A DNA stretch of 64,000 nucleotides from an uncultured Lachnospiraceae bacterium (GCA_900544685.1 UQWA01000008.1:1-64000); one strand, 5' to 3'. Positions 36,764 through 46,589 are shown, numbered from the stretch's first letter. Notes: generated from the sequence alone by a model not told the origin. Program-made: numbers and translations.

Positions 36764-37465
36764 ATGAAACAGGAATTACAGATAATAGGGAGAGTCCGTA
36801 CGGATTTCCCGACAAAGTTTGGATTGCCAAGGCAGGGAAATTTTGCCAGGTCACTGACTGGAAGGATTGTAATGGAACCGGAATTTCGAAAAGTGGCAGC
36901 ATTTAAAGGAATAGAAGAATATTCCCATCTCTGGCTTCTGTGGGGATTTTCAGAGGTGAAAAGAACCAGATGGATTCCGACGGTAAAACCGCCGCGTCTG
37001 GGCGGTAAGATTCACAAGGGCGTATTTGCAACCAGATCCCCTTTCCGGCCGAATCCAATAGGACTGACATGTGTCAGACTGGAAGAAATACAGTTGGATA
37101 CGCCAGAAGGACCGGTACTGGTAGTATCTGGGATTGATATGATGGATGGATCACCGGTTTACGATATCAAGCCTTATCTGGCGTATGCAGATGCATATCC
37201 GGATGCCAGAAGTGGATTTGGGGAGAAAGTAAAAGATTATGTATTAGAAGTAATTTTTCCAGATGATTTATTACAGAAAGTAGATGAAAAAAAACGGGAA
37301 GGGGCTGTGGAGATGCTTCAGCAGGATCCAAGACCGCCATACCATAATCATACAGAGCAAATCTATAAAATAGCATTTGCGGATGTTGATATACATTTTA
37401 CAGTAGAAGATAACAGATTAACAGTGTGCAGAGTGATTCCACTTAAGGGGCAGCAGAAGACATAA
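36764..37465 (+). CDS. tsaA: tRNA m6t6A37 methyltransferase TrmO
   Basis: 233 residues. The TsaA/TrmO beta-barrel domain (about 5-140) contains FPTKFGLPRQ, RLGGKIHKGVFATRSPFRPNPIGLT and SGIDMMDGSPVYDIKPYL, the SAM and tRNA contact blocks. The C-terminal part holds DPRPPYHNH. It N6-methylates t6A37 in tRNA-Thr. The gene for tRNA-Thr(CGT) is 2.6 kb downstream, probably by chance. The start overlaps nothing and is 7 nt after the CsoR gene. Confidence 0.95.
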   Translation: MKQELQIIGRVRTDFPTKFGLPRQGNFARSLTGRIVMEPEFRKVAAFKGIEEYSHLWLLWGFSEVKRTRWIPTVKPPRLGGKIHKGVFATRSPFRPNPIGLTCVRLEEIQLDTPEGPVLVVSGIDMMDGSPVYDIKPYLAYADAYPDARSGFGEKVKDYVLEVIFPDDLLQKVDEKKREGAVEMLQQDPRPPYHNHTEQIYKIAFADVDIHFTVEDNRLTVCRVIPLKGQQKT

Positions 37466-37525
37466 TCTGCTATAAAGGAAGCAGACCTCTGCACGGAAGT
37501 TACAAGGGGGATAATAAGGAACATT

Positions 37526-39055
37526 ATGGCTGAAAGATCAAGAGACAGAAGAAACAGGGGCAGAAAAGATTATATGCCAGAGAAAAAGAAGTCCGGAAAG
37601 ACAGGAAAGCGAATTGCTATAGGATTCGGTGTACTGGTTCTTGCGGCGGCAGCAGGTGTGGGAGGATACTGTGCCTACGACAGAATTATGGATGGCAAGA
37701 CAATGGGGTGTAAGATTACCGTATATGGCGTGAATGTATCATGGCTGACCGTGGATGATGCGGCGGCAAAGCTGGAAGAAAAGTTTCAGGATACCACAAT
37801 AGAGTTTGAAGAGAACGGTAAAAAAGAATACAGCGTATCTTTAAAGGATGCCGGTTATTCTCTGGATCAGGAGGCACTGAAAGGTGAGTTGCAGCGCCTG
37901 AAGGATAACAGGGAACCATGTAAGATTTTATTTGAAGAGGAAAAGAATTATACAGTTCCATATCAGGTACAGTGGAATGATGAACAGATGAAAACAGCGT
38001 TTTCCAGTACGAATCTTGGAGCTGATCAAGACAGAACGCCATCGACGGATGCTTATATCACTTACAATGAATCTACAAAGAGATATGAGATCGTTCCGTC
38101 TGTGCTGGGAACGGTGATTGATAATGCGAAGCTTCAGAACCGTACACAGGAACAGTTGAATAACAGTTTTCAGGAGGATCTGATCAAATCAAAGATCAGT
38201 ATCACGGTGGACGAGAGTGTATATCAAGATGCAGCCGTAACAGAGGATCAGCCGGAATTAAATCAGCATCTCTCTGAACTGAACAGCAAATTGGAGAGTT
38301 ATGAGAATGCAGAAGTGACCTATGAATTTGGAGCGGTCACAGATGTACTGGATTCGGCTACCATCCAGTCATGGGTACAGGTAGATAATGAGAATATCAC
38401 ACTGGATGAAAGTGCCATGAGAGATTATATTTCCGGACTCAGTGCGAAATACAATACCCAATATGTACCACGGAATTTCACAACCTCTAACGGCAATCAG
38501 GTGGTGATCGAGAATAATGAATATGGTTACTGGATTGACGAGGACGGGGAATACGAACAATTGGTGAAAGATCTGGAGGGCGGACAGCCAGTGAGCAGAG
38601 AACCGGTATACACTACGGCTGGAAACGGAAGAGACGGGGACGATGATCTGGTAAATGGTTACGTGGAAGTAGACCTGACAGGACAGCATCTGTGGTTCTA
38701 TTATGAAGGAGAACTGATTCTGGATACAGATGTAGTAACAGGTCAACCGGTGGGTGTCAATAAGAAGACTGGGGAGCAGGAAGACTGGTCCACTTATGAA
38801 GGATCCTACCCAATTGCTTATACCGAGCATCCGGCAACTTTAAGCAGTGATATTTACGGATATGAGGTAGATGTACAGTACTGGATGCCATTTGTATACG
38901 GACAGGGACTGCATGATGCAAGTTGGAGAAGTGCATTTGGCGGCAACATCTACCAGACAGATGGCAGCCACGGATGCGTTAACCTGCCGCCACAGGTAGC
39001 GGCAACGATTTATGACTACATAGATGCGGGATTTCCGATTATTTTATACAAATAA
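37526..39055 (+). CDS. L,D-transpeptidase with peptidoglycan-binding region
   Basis: 509 residues with AAGGA 5 nt upstream. A basic cytoplasmic head is followed by a membrane helix at about 29-50. Two PG4-type putative peptidoglycan-binding segments fill about 60-360. The YkuD domain (about 376-509) carries the catalytic H482-G-C484 in SHGCVNL. The enzyme forms 3-3 cross-links in peptidoglycan or attaches proteins to it, on the outer face of the membrane. Confidence 0.95.
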   Translation: MAERSRDRRNRGRKDYMPEKKKSGKTGKRIAIGFGVLVLAAAAGVGGYCAYDRIMDGKTMGCKITVYGVNVSWLTVDDAAAKLEEKFQDTTIEFEENGKKEYSVSLKDAGYSLDQEALKGELQRLKDNREPCKILFEEEKNYTVPYQVQWNDEQMKTAFSSTNLGADQDRTPSTDAYITYNESTKRYEIVPSVLGTVIDNAKLQNRTQEQLNNSFQEDLIKSKISITVDESVYQDAAVTEDQPELNQHLSELNSKLESYENAEVTYEFGAVTDVLDSATIQSWVQVDNENITLDESAMRDYISGLSAKYNTQYVPRNFTTSNGNQVVIENNEYGYWIDEDGEYEQLVKDLEGGQPVSREPVYTTAGNGRDGDDDLVNGYVEVDLTGQHLWFYYEGELILDTDVVTGQPVGVNKKTGEQEDWSTYEGSYPIAYTEHPATLSSDIYGYEVDVQYWMPFVYGQGLHDASWRSAFGGNIYQTDGSHGCVNLPPQVAATIYDYIDAGFPIILYK

Positions 39056-39152
39056 GGGGAATGTGGATTGATTTGTCAGAAAATATATGGTATCGTAACA
39101 TCAGAAACCTGACAAAAGCAGGATTCGGATAAAAAGAATACAGGAGGAATTT

Positions 39153-39887
39153 ATGATGAAACGAGTTATGAAAACAATGGCTACAGCACTGATTGCCCTG
39201 ATGCTGATGCTTGCTGCCGTGCCGGTTATGGCAAAAGACTATGCAGTGACAAAAGATAAAAGGGTTCAGCTGTATCTTCCGAAGAAAGCGACTGCTACAT
39301 CATATCCTGACAGGGGACATCTTGGCAAAGAATATCCTGAGAGGGGAAGATACACTTATTTTTTGGGAAATCTTTATAGCTCAGATGGAGAACCGATCAA
39401 AAATATCAAGATTACAGCCAAATCCAGTAACAATAAGGTCGCAACGGTAAAATTGGAAAAGAATAAAGATGGAGCAGCGTTTATTTCTGTAGAACCGAAG
39501 AAGGCTGGAGTTACAACGATTAAAGTGACCGTGAATGGTAAGATTTATCAGACTAAATATACTGTGAAGAAGTATATCAATCCGGTATCCTCTATTAAAG
39601 TTGGAAAAACGAATATCAAAGGCGCGTCATTTAATAAAACAGGTGTATATACTCTGAAGTATTCTCAATATGCAAATAAGAAGATGAATGTAAAAATTAA
39701 TCTGAAAAAGGGATGGAAGTTACAGTGGGGAGTAGTAGAATATGCTCAAAAAAGCTGGGCGAAATATGACGGTATCAAAAATGGCGCCGCACTAAAAATA
39801 AGTGGCGGAAAAGGATTTGTCATTAATGCTATGGTTAAGAATACCAAAACAGGTCAGGAAGAGGAAGTAGCTGTTTATTTCAAATAA
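39153..39887 (+). CDS. Secreted protein with Ig-like (Big-type) fold
   Basis: 244 residues; GGAGG lies 5 nt before the ATG at 39153 and 8 nt before a second ATG at 39156. The signal peptide spans about 1-28 (ALMLMLAAVPVMAKD). The middle, about 70-140 (KITAKSSNNKVATVKLEKNKD, then AGVTTIKVTVNG), is a bacterial Ig-like repeat. The C-terminal third is basic and unassigned. Extracellular role unknown. Confidence 0.8.
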   Translation: MMKRVMKTMATALIALMLMLAAVPVMAKDYAVTKDKRVQLYLPKKATATSYPDRGHLGKEYPERGRYTYFLGNLYSSDGEPIKNIKITAKSSNNKVATVKLEKNKDGAAFISVEPKKAGVTTIKVTVNGKIYQTKYTVKKYINPVSSIKVGKTNIKGASFNKTGVYTLKYSQYANKKMNVKINLKKGWKLQWGVVEYAQKSWAKYDGIKNGAALKISGGKGFVINAMVKNTKTGQEEEVAVYFK

Positions 39888-39904
39888 GAGAAAAAGTAAG
39901 GCAG

Positions 39905-39935
39905 CAGGGAGATTTCAACAGAAGTCTCCCTGTTG
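39905..39935 (+). terminator. Intrinsic terminator after the Ig-like protein gene
   Basis: CAGGGAGA (39905-39912) pairs with TCTCCCTG (39925-39932) across a 12-nt loop, then TTGTATTGTT. Confidence 0.7.
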
Positions 39936-40024
39936 TATTGTTATCAAGATTTGCCTGAAACAAAAAAACGCATCGGGAGAAATCTTCCGGTGCGTCTGAT
40001 GCCATTAAAAATAAGCAATAAAAA

Positions 40025-40097
40025 AGCTCCTGGCCGGATTCGAACCGGCGACCTACGCATTACGAATGCGGCGCTCTACCAGCTGAGCTACAGAAGC
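40025..40097 (-). tRNA. tRNA-Thr(CGT)
   Basis: Read on the minus strand, the acceptor arms GCTTCTG and CAGGAGC pair, the D arm is GCTC/GAGC, and the anticodon loop TTCGTAA gives anticodon CGT (codon ACG). The T arm is GCCGG-TTCGAAT-CCGGC. The anticodon stem has one mismatch at its base (C27/T43). No CCA is encoded: the acceptor ends in a T run, which also serves as terminator. Confidence 0.95.
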
Positions 40098-40280
40098 TTA
40101 TATCAGAGTATTTCTGACACGTATGTTATTATACTCAAAAAAGATCACAATTGCAAGGGTAAATTTGAATTAATTTATCCTAGACTATTTAACGGAATTC
40201 GTATAGAATAAAAAGAGCGAATGGTATTCACGAAGAGATGCGGATACCATGAATGTTTGAAATGAATCGAGGAGAGCAAG

Positions 40281-41735
40281 ATGAGTAAAGTAAGAACAAG
40301 ATTTGCACCAAGCCCGACAGGGAGAATGCATGTCGGTAACTTAAGAACCGCATTATACGCATATCTGATTGCAAAGCACGAGGGAGGAGATTTCCTTCTG
40401 CGTATTGAAGATACAGACCAGGAACGATTTGTAGAAGGCGCATTGGAGATCATTTACCGTACTCTGGAGGATGCAGGACTGAAGCATGATGAAGGTCCTG
40501 ATATTGACAAGGGATATGGCCCATATGTACAGAGTGAGCGTCAGGCACAGGGAATCTACATGAAGTATGCAAAGCAGTTAATTGAAAAAGGAGAAGCATA
40601 TTACTGTTTCTGTGATAAAGAGAGACTGGAATCCCTAAAGCAGGTGGTAGCAGGAAAAGAGATTTCCGTATATGACAAGCACTGTCTGCATTTAAGCAAG
40701 GAAGAAGTAGAAGCTAAGCTGGCAGCAGGCGTACCATATGTTATTCGCCAGAATGTTCCACAGGAAGGAACCACCAAGTTTGAAGATGATATTTATGGAA
40801 CCATTGAAGTACCAAATGCAGAACTGGATGACATGATTCTGATTAAGTCCGATGGATTCCCGACCTACAATTTTGCCAACGTTGTAGATGACCATCTTAT
40901 GGAGATCAGTCATGTGGTAAGAGGAAATGAATACCTTTCTTCCTCACCGAAGTACAACAGACTGTACAATGCTTTTGGCTGGGAAGTGCCGGTATATGTA
41001 CACTGTCCGCTGATCACTGACGAGAACCATAAGAAGCTGAGCAAGAGAAGCGGTCATTCTTCTTATGAAGACCTGCTGGAACAGGGATTCTTATCTGAAG
41101 CAATCATTAACTATGTGGCACTGCTTGGATGGTGTCCGCCTGAAAATCGAGAGATTTATTCTTTGGAAGAACTGGTAGAAGTGTTCGATTACCATCATAT
41201 GAGCAAGTCCCCGGCTGTTTTTGACATTAACAAGTTGAAGTGGATGAATGGCGAATATATGAAGGCTATGGATGAAGACAAGTTCTATGAGATGGCTCTT
41301 CCATATATGAAGAAAGCAATTACCAGAGATCTGGACTTCAAGAAGATCGCAGCTATGGTAAAAACACGTATCGAAATCTTCCCGGATATCATGCCACTGA
41401 TTGATTTCTTTGAAGAAGTTCCAGAATATGATGTGGCTATGTATACACACAAGAAAATGAAGACTAATGCAGAGACTTCTCTGGCAGTATTAAAGGAGAT
41501 TGTACCTGTTCTGGAAGCTCAGGAAGATTACAGCAACGATGCACTTTATGAGCTGCTGGTAAGCTTTGCAAAGGAACATGAGTATAAGAATGGCTACGTA
41601 ATGTGGCCGATCCGTACTGCTGTTTCAGGAAAGCAGATGACTCCTGCCGGTGCAACAGAGATTATGGAAGTACTGGGCAAAGAAGAGAGCCTGAAGCGTT
41701 TACAGGATGCGATTGTAAAACTGGAGAATGCATAA
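40281..41735 (+). CDS. gltX: Glutamyl-tRNA synthetase
   Basis: 484 residues, class I synthetase. The HIGH-type motif is PSPTGRMHVGNLRTAL near the N-terminus and the KMSKS-type loop is KKLSKRSGH at about 255. A C-terminal anticodon-binding helical domain completes a full-length enzyme. Length is usual for the family. AGGAG is 8 nt before the ATG. The helicase gene follows after 2 nt. Confidence 0.97.
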   Translation: MSKVRTRFAPSPTGRMHVGNLRTALYAYLIAKHEGGDFLLRIEDTDQERFVEGALEIIYRTLEDAGLKHDEGPDIDKGYGPYVQSERQAQGIYMKYAKQLIEKGEAYYCFCDKERLESLKQVVAGKEISVYDKHCLHLSKEEVEAKLAAGVPYVIRQNVPQEGTTKFEDDIYGTIEVPNAELDDMILIKSDGFPTYNFANVVDDHLMEISHVVRGNEYLSSSPKYNRLYNAFGWEVPVYVHCPLITDENHKKLSKRSGHSSYEDLLEQGFLSEAIINYVALLGWCPPENREIYSLEELVEVFDYHHMSKSPAVFDINKLKWMNGEYMKAMDEDKFYEMALPYMKKAITRDLDFKKIAAMVKTRIEIFPDIMPLIDFFEEVPEYDVAMYTHKKMKTNAETSLAVLKEIVPVLEAQEDYSNDALYELLVSFAKEHEYKNGYVMWPIRTAVSGKQMTPAGATEIMEVLGKEESLKRLQDAIVKLENA

Positions 41736-41737
41736 TT

Positions 41738-43564
41738 ATGGCTTTTACACAAGCACAAAAAGAAGCAATTACACATTATCAGGGGCCTGCCATGGTTTTG
41801 GCAGGCCCTGGTTCTGGGAAAACGACTGTTATTACACAACGGACGAATTACCTGATTGAACATTATGGTATCCATCCGGGAAATATTCTTGTGGTGACAT
41901 TTACCAGGGCAGCGGCCGAGGAGATGAAAAAACGATTCCTTGCAATGCGAAAAGAGCAGCGAACCATGGTACGTTTCGGAACCTTTCATTCGGTATTTTT
42001 TGAAATACTGAAATATGCCTATGGTCTGACAGGAGCTAATATTGCAGGGGAAGAGGTCTGCTATGGATTTTTGAAAGAGATTATCTCTAAAATAGATCTG
42101 GATGTGGAAGATGAAGCGGAACTGCTGAAAAGCCTGACACAGGAGATCAGCATCGTAAAATCTGAACAGATTCTATTGGAACATTATTATTCTTCATCGG
42201 TTTCAGATGAGATATTTCGCCGTATTTATCAGGAATATCAGAAGAAAATGACAGAGAAAAATCTTCTGGATTATGATGATCTGCTGGTATGTACCTGGGA
42301 ACTGTTGACTCAGAGAGCGGATATCTGTGCCGGATGGCAGAAAAGGTACCGGTATATCCTGATTGATGAGTTTCAGGATATAAACAAATTGCAGTATGAG
42401 ATTATACGTCTTCTGGCAAAACCGGAAGACAATCTTTTCATCGTGGGAGATGACGACCAGTCTATATACCGTTTCCGTGGAGCAAAGCCAGAGATTATGC
42501 TTCAGTTTCCCAAAGCCTATCCGGATGTACACAAGATTGTGCTGGATTACAATTTCCGGTGTCCGGGCAATATAGTAAAAGCAGCAGCAAAAGTCATTGG
42601 AAGGAATGTAACGCGTTACGATAAGCAGATCCGTGAGGTGAAAGGGGAAGGGGAACCGATTGAATTCCTGAAATTCCCGAATCAGAATCAGGAAAGTCTC
42701 TTTATCATGAAAAGGATCAGAGAATATGTCAGTCAGGGAGGACAGTACGATCAGGTGGCAGTCCTTTATCGGAATAACATGGATGCACGGGTAATTTCCC
42801 AGCGCTTTATGGAATACAACGTTCCATTTTATATGAGAGATGTGATCCCCAATATTTATGAACACTGGATTGCCAGAAATATCATTGCTTATATGAAGGC
42901 AGCAGAAGGTGATCGTGACCGTTCCGTGATTCTACAGATTGTGAACCGTCCGAAACGGTATATTGGACGGGAATGTCTGGATGAACGCACAGTAGATTTT
43001 GAAAAAGTGCGAAAATACTATGAGGATAAATACTGGATGATAAAGAAAATAGACCAGTTGGAAGCGGATTTGACGGCCCTTAGACGTATGGATCCTTATA
43101 CGGCAATTAATTATATCCGTCACGGAATCGGATATGAAAGTTATCTTCAGGAGTATGCAGATTATCGTAAGATCCAGGCAGAGGATCTGCTGGAACTCCT
43201 GGATCAGCTGCAGGAAAGTGCCAAAGGATTCAAGACTGCCAGGGAATGGTTTGCACATATTGAAGAATATGGGAAAATGCTGAAAGAGCAGAATCAAAAA
43301 CAACGAAAAGCGGATAATCAGGTGACATTTTCTACATTACACAGCGCCAAGGGACTGGAATATCCATATGTATTCATTCTGGATGTAAATGAGGGGATTA
43401 TACCTTATAAGAAAGCTGTGCTGCAGTCAGAGGTGGAAGAGGAACGCCGGATGTTTTATGTGGGAATGACGCGGGCATCAGAAAAACTCTGCATTTGTTC
43501 CATAAAAGAAAAAAACGGAAAACCTCTGAAGGATTCTCCGTTTTTGATGGGAATTAACACATAA
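41738..43564 (+). CDS. UvrD/PcrA-like superfamily 1 helicase (short form)
   Basis: 608 residues from the ATG at 41738, 2 nt after gltX; the open frame extends upstream inside gltX but no start there is better. Motifs seen: I AGPGSGKTTVI, II LIDEFQD, III GDDDQSIYRFRGA, V TLHSAKGLEYPYVF, VI RRMFYVGMTRA. It unwinds DNA in repair or replication. It is about 130 residues shorter than PcrA and lacks the C-terminal RNA polymerase-binding Tudor region. A hairpin inside its last codons may end transcription. Confidence 0.93.
   Translation: MAFTQAQKEAITHYQGPAMVLAGPGSGKTTVITQRTNYLIEHYGIHPGNILVVTFTRAAAEEMKKRFLAMRKEQRTMVRFGTFHSVFFEILKYAYGLTGANIAGEEVCYGFLKEIISKIDLDVEDEAELLKSLTQEISIVKSEQILLEHYYSSSVSDEIFRRIYQEYQKKMTEKNLLDYDDLLVCTWELLTQRADICAGWQKRYRYILIDEFQDINKLQYEIIRLLAKPEDNLFIVGDDDQSIYRFRGAKPEIMLQFPKAYPDVHKIVLDYNFRCPGNIVKAAAKVIGRNVTRYDKQIREVKGEGEPIEFLKFPNQNQESLFIMKRIREYVSQGGQYDQVAVLYRNNMDARVISQRFMEYNVPFYMRDVIPNIYEHWIARNIIAYMKAAEGDRDRSVILQIVNRPKRYIGRECLDERTVDFEKVRKYYEDKYWMIKKIDQLEADLTALRRMDPYTAINYIRHGIGYESYLQEYADYRKIQAEDLLELLDQLQESAKGFKTAREWFAHIEEYGKMLKEQNQKQRKADNQVTFSTLHSAKGLEYPYVFILDVNEGIIPYKKAVLQSEVEEERRMFYVGMTRASEKLCICSIKEKNGKPLKDSPFLMGINT
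43511..43545. terminator. Bidirectional terminator inside the helicase 3' end
   Basis: AAAAACGGA (43511-43519) pairs with TCCGTTTTT (43537-43545). T runs lie within both arms, so it can end transcripts on either strand. It lies within the last codons of the helicase gene, 20 nt before the convergent DUF1292 gene ends. Confidence 0.6.
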
Positions 43565-43924
43565 TTATTCTACGATATCATCCAGATCCATGGCATTGAA
43601 TTCCTGTGTATCCAGCCAGTTATCAAAACCTTCGGCAGCCAGATCGTATTCGTCATCATCTTCGATGTTTTCCAGAGAAGGGTTACCATTCTCATCCTTA
43701 TAGCGGTACAGGAAAACTTCACCGTCCTCATTTTCGCCGTTTTCATTCAGTGGGAGCAGCGCAATATACTGGTTGCCTCCAACCGGAAAAATGGTAAGGA
43801 TGGCGCATTCAAGAACCTCATCGTTATCTAAAGTAAGAGTAACAGTTGCCTGTCCTGATTCGCAGTCACTGCCGCATGAAGAGCAGTTACCATTGCATCC
43901 TGCATCAAAATTCTGATCACTCAT
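43565..43924 (-). CDS. DUF1292-family protein with Cys-rich N-terminus
   Basis: 119 residues, ending exactly one base after the convergent helicase stop, with no gap. The C-terminal part is an acidic DUF1292 domain (VTLTLDNDEVLECAILTIF ... YIALLPL). The first 25 residues hold five cysteines (GCNGNCSSCGSDC), possibly a metal site; this head is not part of the usual domain. GAGGT precedes the start. Function of the family is unknown. Confidence 0.88.
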   Translation of the reverse strand: MSDQNFDAGCNGNCSSCGSDCESGQATVTLTLDNDEVLECAILTIFPVGGNQYIALLPLNENGENEDGEVFLYRYKDENGNPSLENIEDDDEYDLAAEGFDNWLDTQEFNAMDLDDIVE

Positions 43925-44152
43925 GTTTATACCTCATTTCTTTTATTTGGCGGATCTATACATACGTCCACACCTTAGATCCACTTTATCAGAAAAGGGG
44001 TATAAATGCAACAAAAGAATACAACAGATTTTCAGACAATTCGAAAAGTTATATGGGATTTTGGAACAGCGTATGTTATACTGATACAGAATATATCAGA
44101 AAAAGATTTCATACAGAGCGGATTCTTACAGAAAGGGAATAAGAAATACAGC

Positions 44153-45961
44153 ATGAGAAACAGGTTTAAAACAGATGGAAAAACAGAAGGTTCTTATGAA
44201 CCAGGAGTAAGAAAAGAAGTGGATGGAATTCGATTCAGCGTAGTGGCGGGGCAGGGACAGAAGATATCATTACTTCTGTATGAGAAAGAGAAGGAAGGAC
44301 TGATGACAGAGATTCCATTTCCAGAACAGCAGGGAAGTGTAAGATCTGTGAAGATCATGGATCTGGACTGGACACAGTATCGTTATAACTATAGAATAGA
44401 CGGTAAAGTGGTTCCAGATGAGTATGCCAGAGGATTATGGGAAGATTCTACAGGCAGGATCTTTTGTGAAATGAATTTTGCATCTTTTTCATGGAAAAAG
44501 AGCAGACGTCCCCGTATTCCGTATGAAGAAGGGATCATGTATCACCTTCATGTACGCAATTACACTATGAATGAAAAGTCCGGTGTAACGCATCGGGGAA
44601 CCTTTCTCGGTCTTCAGGAGAAGATACCATATCTGAAAAAACTTGGAGTCAATCAGATCATTCTGATGCCGGTTTATGAATTCCTGGAAGAAGAAAAAGA
44701 ACCGGAAAAAGCACAGACAGGAAAGCCGTTGAAGAGAAAGCCACAGCAGAAAAATTATTGGGGCTACAAAAAGGGATTTTATTTCGCACCAAAGCGAAAG
44801 TTTGCGGCAACAGAAGATCCGGTTCTGGAACTGAAAAGCATGATAAAGACATTCCATGAACAACAGATGGAAGTGATCCTGGAAATGTATTTTCCACAGG
44901 AAGTAGTGCTGCGTGAGCAGACAGAGATTTTGCGGTACTGGATGGAAGAATATCAGATAGACGGGTTCCGGATTATGGGAGAGACAGATCTGGCACATCA
45001 TCTGGGAAGAGATCCGTTGTTTTGTGATGTGAAGCTGATCTCTTATTATTATGGCGATATGCAGGTACAGACGGGACAAAGCCTGGGAATGAATCTTGCA
45101 GAGATGAATGACGGATTTTTAAATGATATGAGACGCATTCTGAAAGGGGATGAAGGTTCACTGGAGCAGATGGCATTTCGGACCAGAAGGAATCCACAGA
45201 CCTGCGCAGTCATAAATTATATAACCGGACATGACGGATTTACGCTTCAGGATCTGGTATCTTACGACAAAAAGCATAATGAAGCCAACGGAGAGAACAA
45301 TTTGGATGGCTGTCAGTGTAATTACAGCTGGAACTGTGGAGTGGAAGGAGAGTCCAGAAAAAGAGATATTGTGGCACTTCGTACCAGAATGAAAAAGAAT
45401 GCCATGCTGCTTCTTCTGTTTTCCCAGGGTACGCCGATGATTCTGGCAGGAGATGAATTTGGAAATACCCAGAAAGGAAATAATAATCCGTATTGTCTGG
45501 ATGATCCGATATCCTGGGTAGACTGGGACGGATATAAGAGAAACCTGAAGTTTGTAAATTATGTAAGAGCACTTATTGCGATCCGTAAAGCAGAGAAGCT
45601 GCTGCACAGGAAAGATGAGTACTGTTTCATGGATCAGCAGGCATATGGATATCCAGATTTGTCCTACCATGGAAGCAAAGCATGGTATGCAGATTTTGGA
45701 TATGCTCAGAGAACGCTTGGAATGCTGTACTGCGGCAGCTATGTAAAGGAAGACCATTTCCTGTATGTGATGTATAATCTGCATCCACAGGAGCAGGAGT
45801 TGGCGCTGCCTAAGCTCCCGGAAAAGATGAACTGGTATAAGAAGATAGATACCAGTTTAAAGGAAAGTATTCCGAAAGAAAAAGAGCAGATAGATCAGAA
45901 GAAAAAAACAGTGACAGTACCGGGAAGAACGATTATAGTGCTGACCGGCGAAGAGGAGTGA
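44153..45961 (+). CDS. GH13 glycogen-debranching-like protein lacking catalytic residues
   Basis: 602 residues from the ATG at 44153; an in-frame ATG at 44006 has the better ribosome site (AAGGGG), but an extended -10 (TGTTATACT, 44074-44082) lies between them. Alignment by eye with GlgX: region I DIVLNH is EMYFPQ; region II GFRFDLA is GFRIMGE, so the nucleophile Asp is M275; region III KLIAEPWD is KLISYYYGD, so the acid/base Glu is Y298. The region IV GHD (H360-D361) and the SQGTPMILAGDEFGNTQKGNNN segment are kept. A CBM48-like segment is at the N-terminus. Probably an inactive or binding protein. Confidence 0.88.
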   Translation: MRNRFKTDGKTEGSYEPGVRKEVDGIRFSVVAGQGQKISLLLYEKEKEGLMTEIPFPEQQGSVRSVKIMDLDWTQYRYNYRIDGKVVPDEYARGLWEDSTGRIFCEMNFASFSWKKSRRPRIPYEEGIMYHLHVRNYTMNEKSGVTHRGTFLGLQEKIPYLKKLGVNQIILMPVYEFLEEEKEPEKAQTGKPLKRKPQQKNYWGYKKGFYFAPKRKFAATEDPVLELKSMIKTFHEQQMEVILEMYFPQEVVLREQTEILRYWMEEYQIDGFRIMGETDLAHHLGRDPLFCDVKLISYYYGDMQVQTGQSLGMNLAEMNDGFLNDMRRILKGDEGSLEQMAFRTRRNPQTCAVINYITGHDGFTLQDLVSYDKKHNEANGENNLDGCQCNYSWNCGVEGESRKRDIVALRTRMKKNAMLLLLFSQGTPMILAGDEFGNTQKGNNNPYCLDDPISWVDWDGYKRNLKFVNYVRALIAIRKAEKLLHRKDEYCFMDQQAYGYPDLSYHGSKAWYADFGYAQRTLGMLYCGSYVKEDHFLYVMYNLHPQEQELALPKLPEKMNWYKKIDTSLKESIPKEKEQIDQKKKTVTVPGRTIIVLTGEEE

Positions 45962-45969
45962 TAACAGAA

Positions 45970-46539
45970 ATGTGGGATCCGGCAGGACATTTTAAAACCA
46001 TTACGGAACATAAAAAACTGGTGATGGAACATTGTTTTAAACTTGGACTTTACCGACAGGGGCTGCTGCATGATATGTCCAAATACATGCCATCAGAGTT
46101 CCTTGTGGGTGCCAAGTATTATCAGGGAGACCGAAGCCCGAATAACGCCGAGCGGGAAGACAAGGGATATTCTGCGGCATGGCTTCACCATAAAGGCAGA
46201 AACAAGCATCATTTTGAATATTGGATTGATTATCAGATTGATGACAGGGATCATGCCATGGGAGGTATGCGGATGCCAAAAAAATATGTGGCAGAAATGC
46301 TGGCTGACCGTATCGCAGCATCTAAGGTGTATAATAAGGAAAAGTATACTCATCATGCCCCATTGAATTATTTTCTGAAAGGAAAAGATCATTATATGAT
46401 GCATCCTCAGACCATGAAAGAGATCGAACATCTCCTGCGGATTCTGGATGAACAGGGAGAAGATGCCTGTTTCTGGTATACCAGGAATGTATATCTGAAA
46501 AAAGAATCGTTTAGAAAACAAAGAAAAAAGAAATCATAA
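45970..46539 (+). CDS. DUF5662-family protein
   Basis: 189 residues from the ATG at 45970, which has GAGGAG 12 nt upstream; a GTG at 45958 would abut that site. The sequence HDMSKYMPSEF, HHKGRNKHHFEYW and MPKKYVAEMLADRIAASKVY carries repeated His/Asp/Glu, as in HD-type metal proteins, and matches the DUF5662 pattern I recall. No function is established. It starts 8 nt after the dead GH13 gene and is probably co-transcribed with it. Confidence 0.75.
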   Translation: MWDPAGHFKTITEHKKLVMEHCFKLGLYRQGLLHDMSKYMPSEFLVGAKYYQGDRSPNNAEREDKGYSAAWLHHKGRNKHHFEYWIDYQIDDRDHAMGGMRMPKKYVAEMLADRIAASKVYNKEKYTHHAPLNYFLKGKDHYMMHPQTMKEIEHLLRILDEQGEDACFWYTRNVYLKKESFRKQRKKKS

Positions 46540-46543
46540 GTTT

Positions 46544-46583
46544 ACCCCCTTTTGAATATACTGGAATAGTATCGAAAGGGGGT
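46544..46583 (+). promoter_or_regulatory. Hairpin that buries the ribosome site of the SpoIVA-like gene
   Basis: ACCCCCTTT (46544-46552) is inverted at AAAGGGGGT (46575-46583), with an inner ATACT/AGTAT helix. The right arm contains the AGGGGG ribosome site for the ATG at 46590. It may control translation, or act as a weak terminator for the gene ending at 46539. Confidence 0.6.
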
Positions 46584-46589
46584 TATTTC

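Noticed and set aside
44006..44152. Extended N-terminus for the GH13-like protein (start at 44006)
   Set aside because: It has a better ribosome site, but an extended -10 promoter lies between 44006 and 44153 and the added 49 residues resemble no part of the family; kept as an alternative only.
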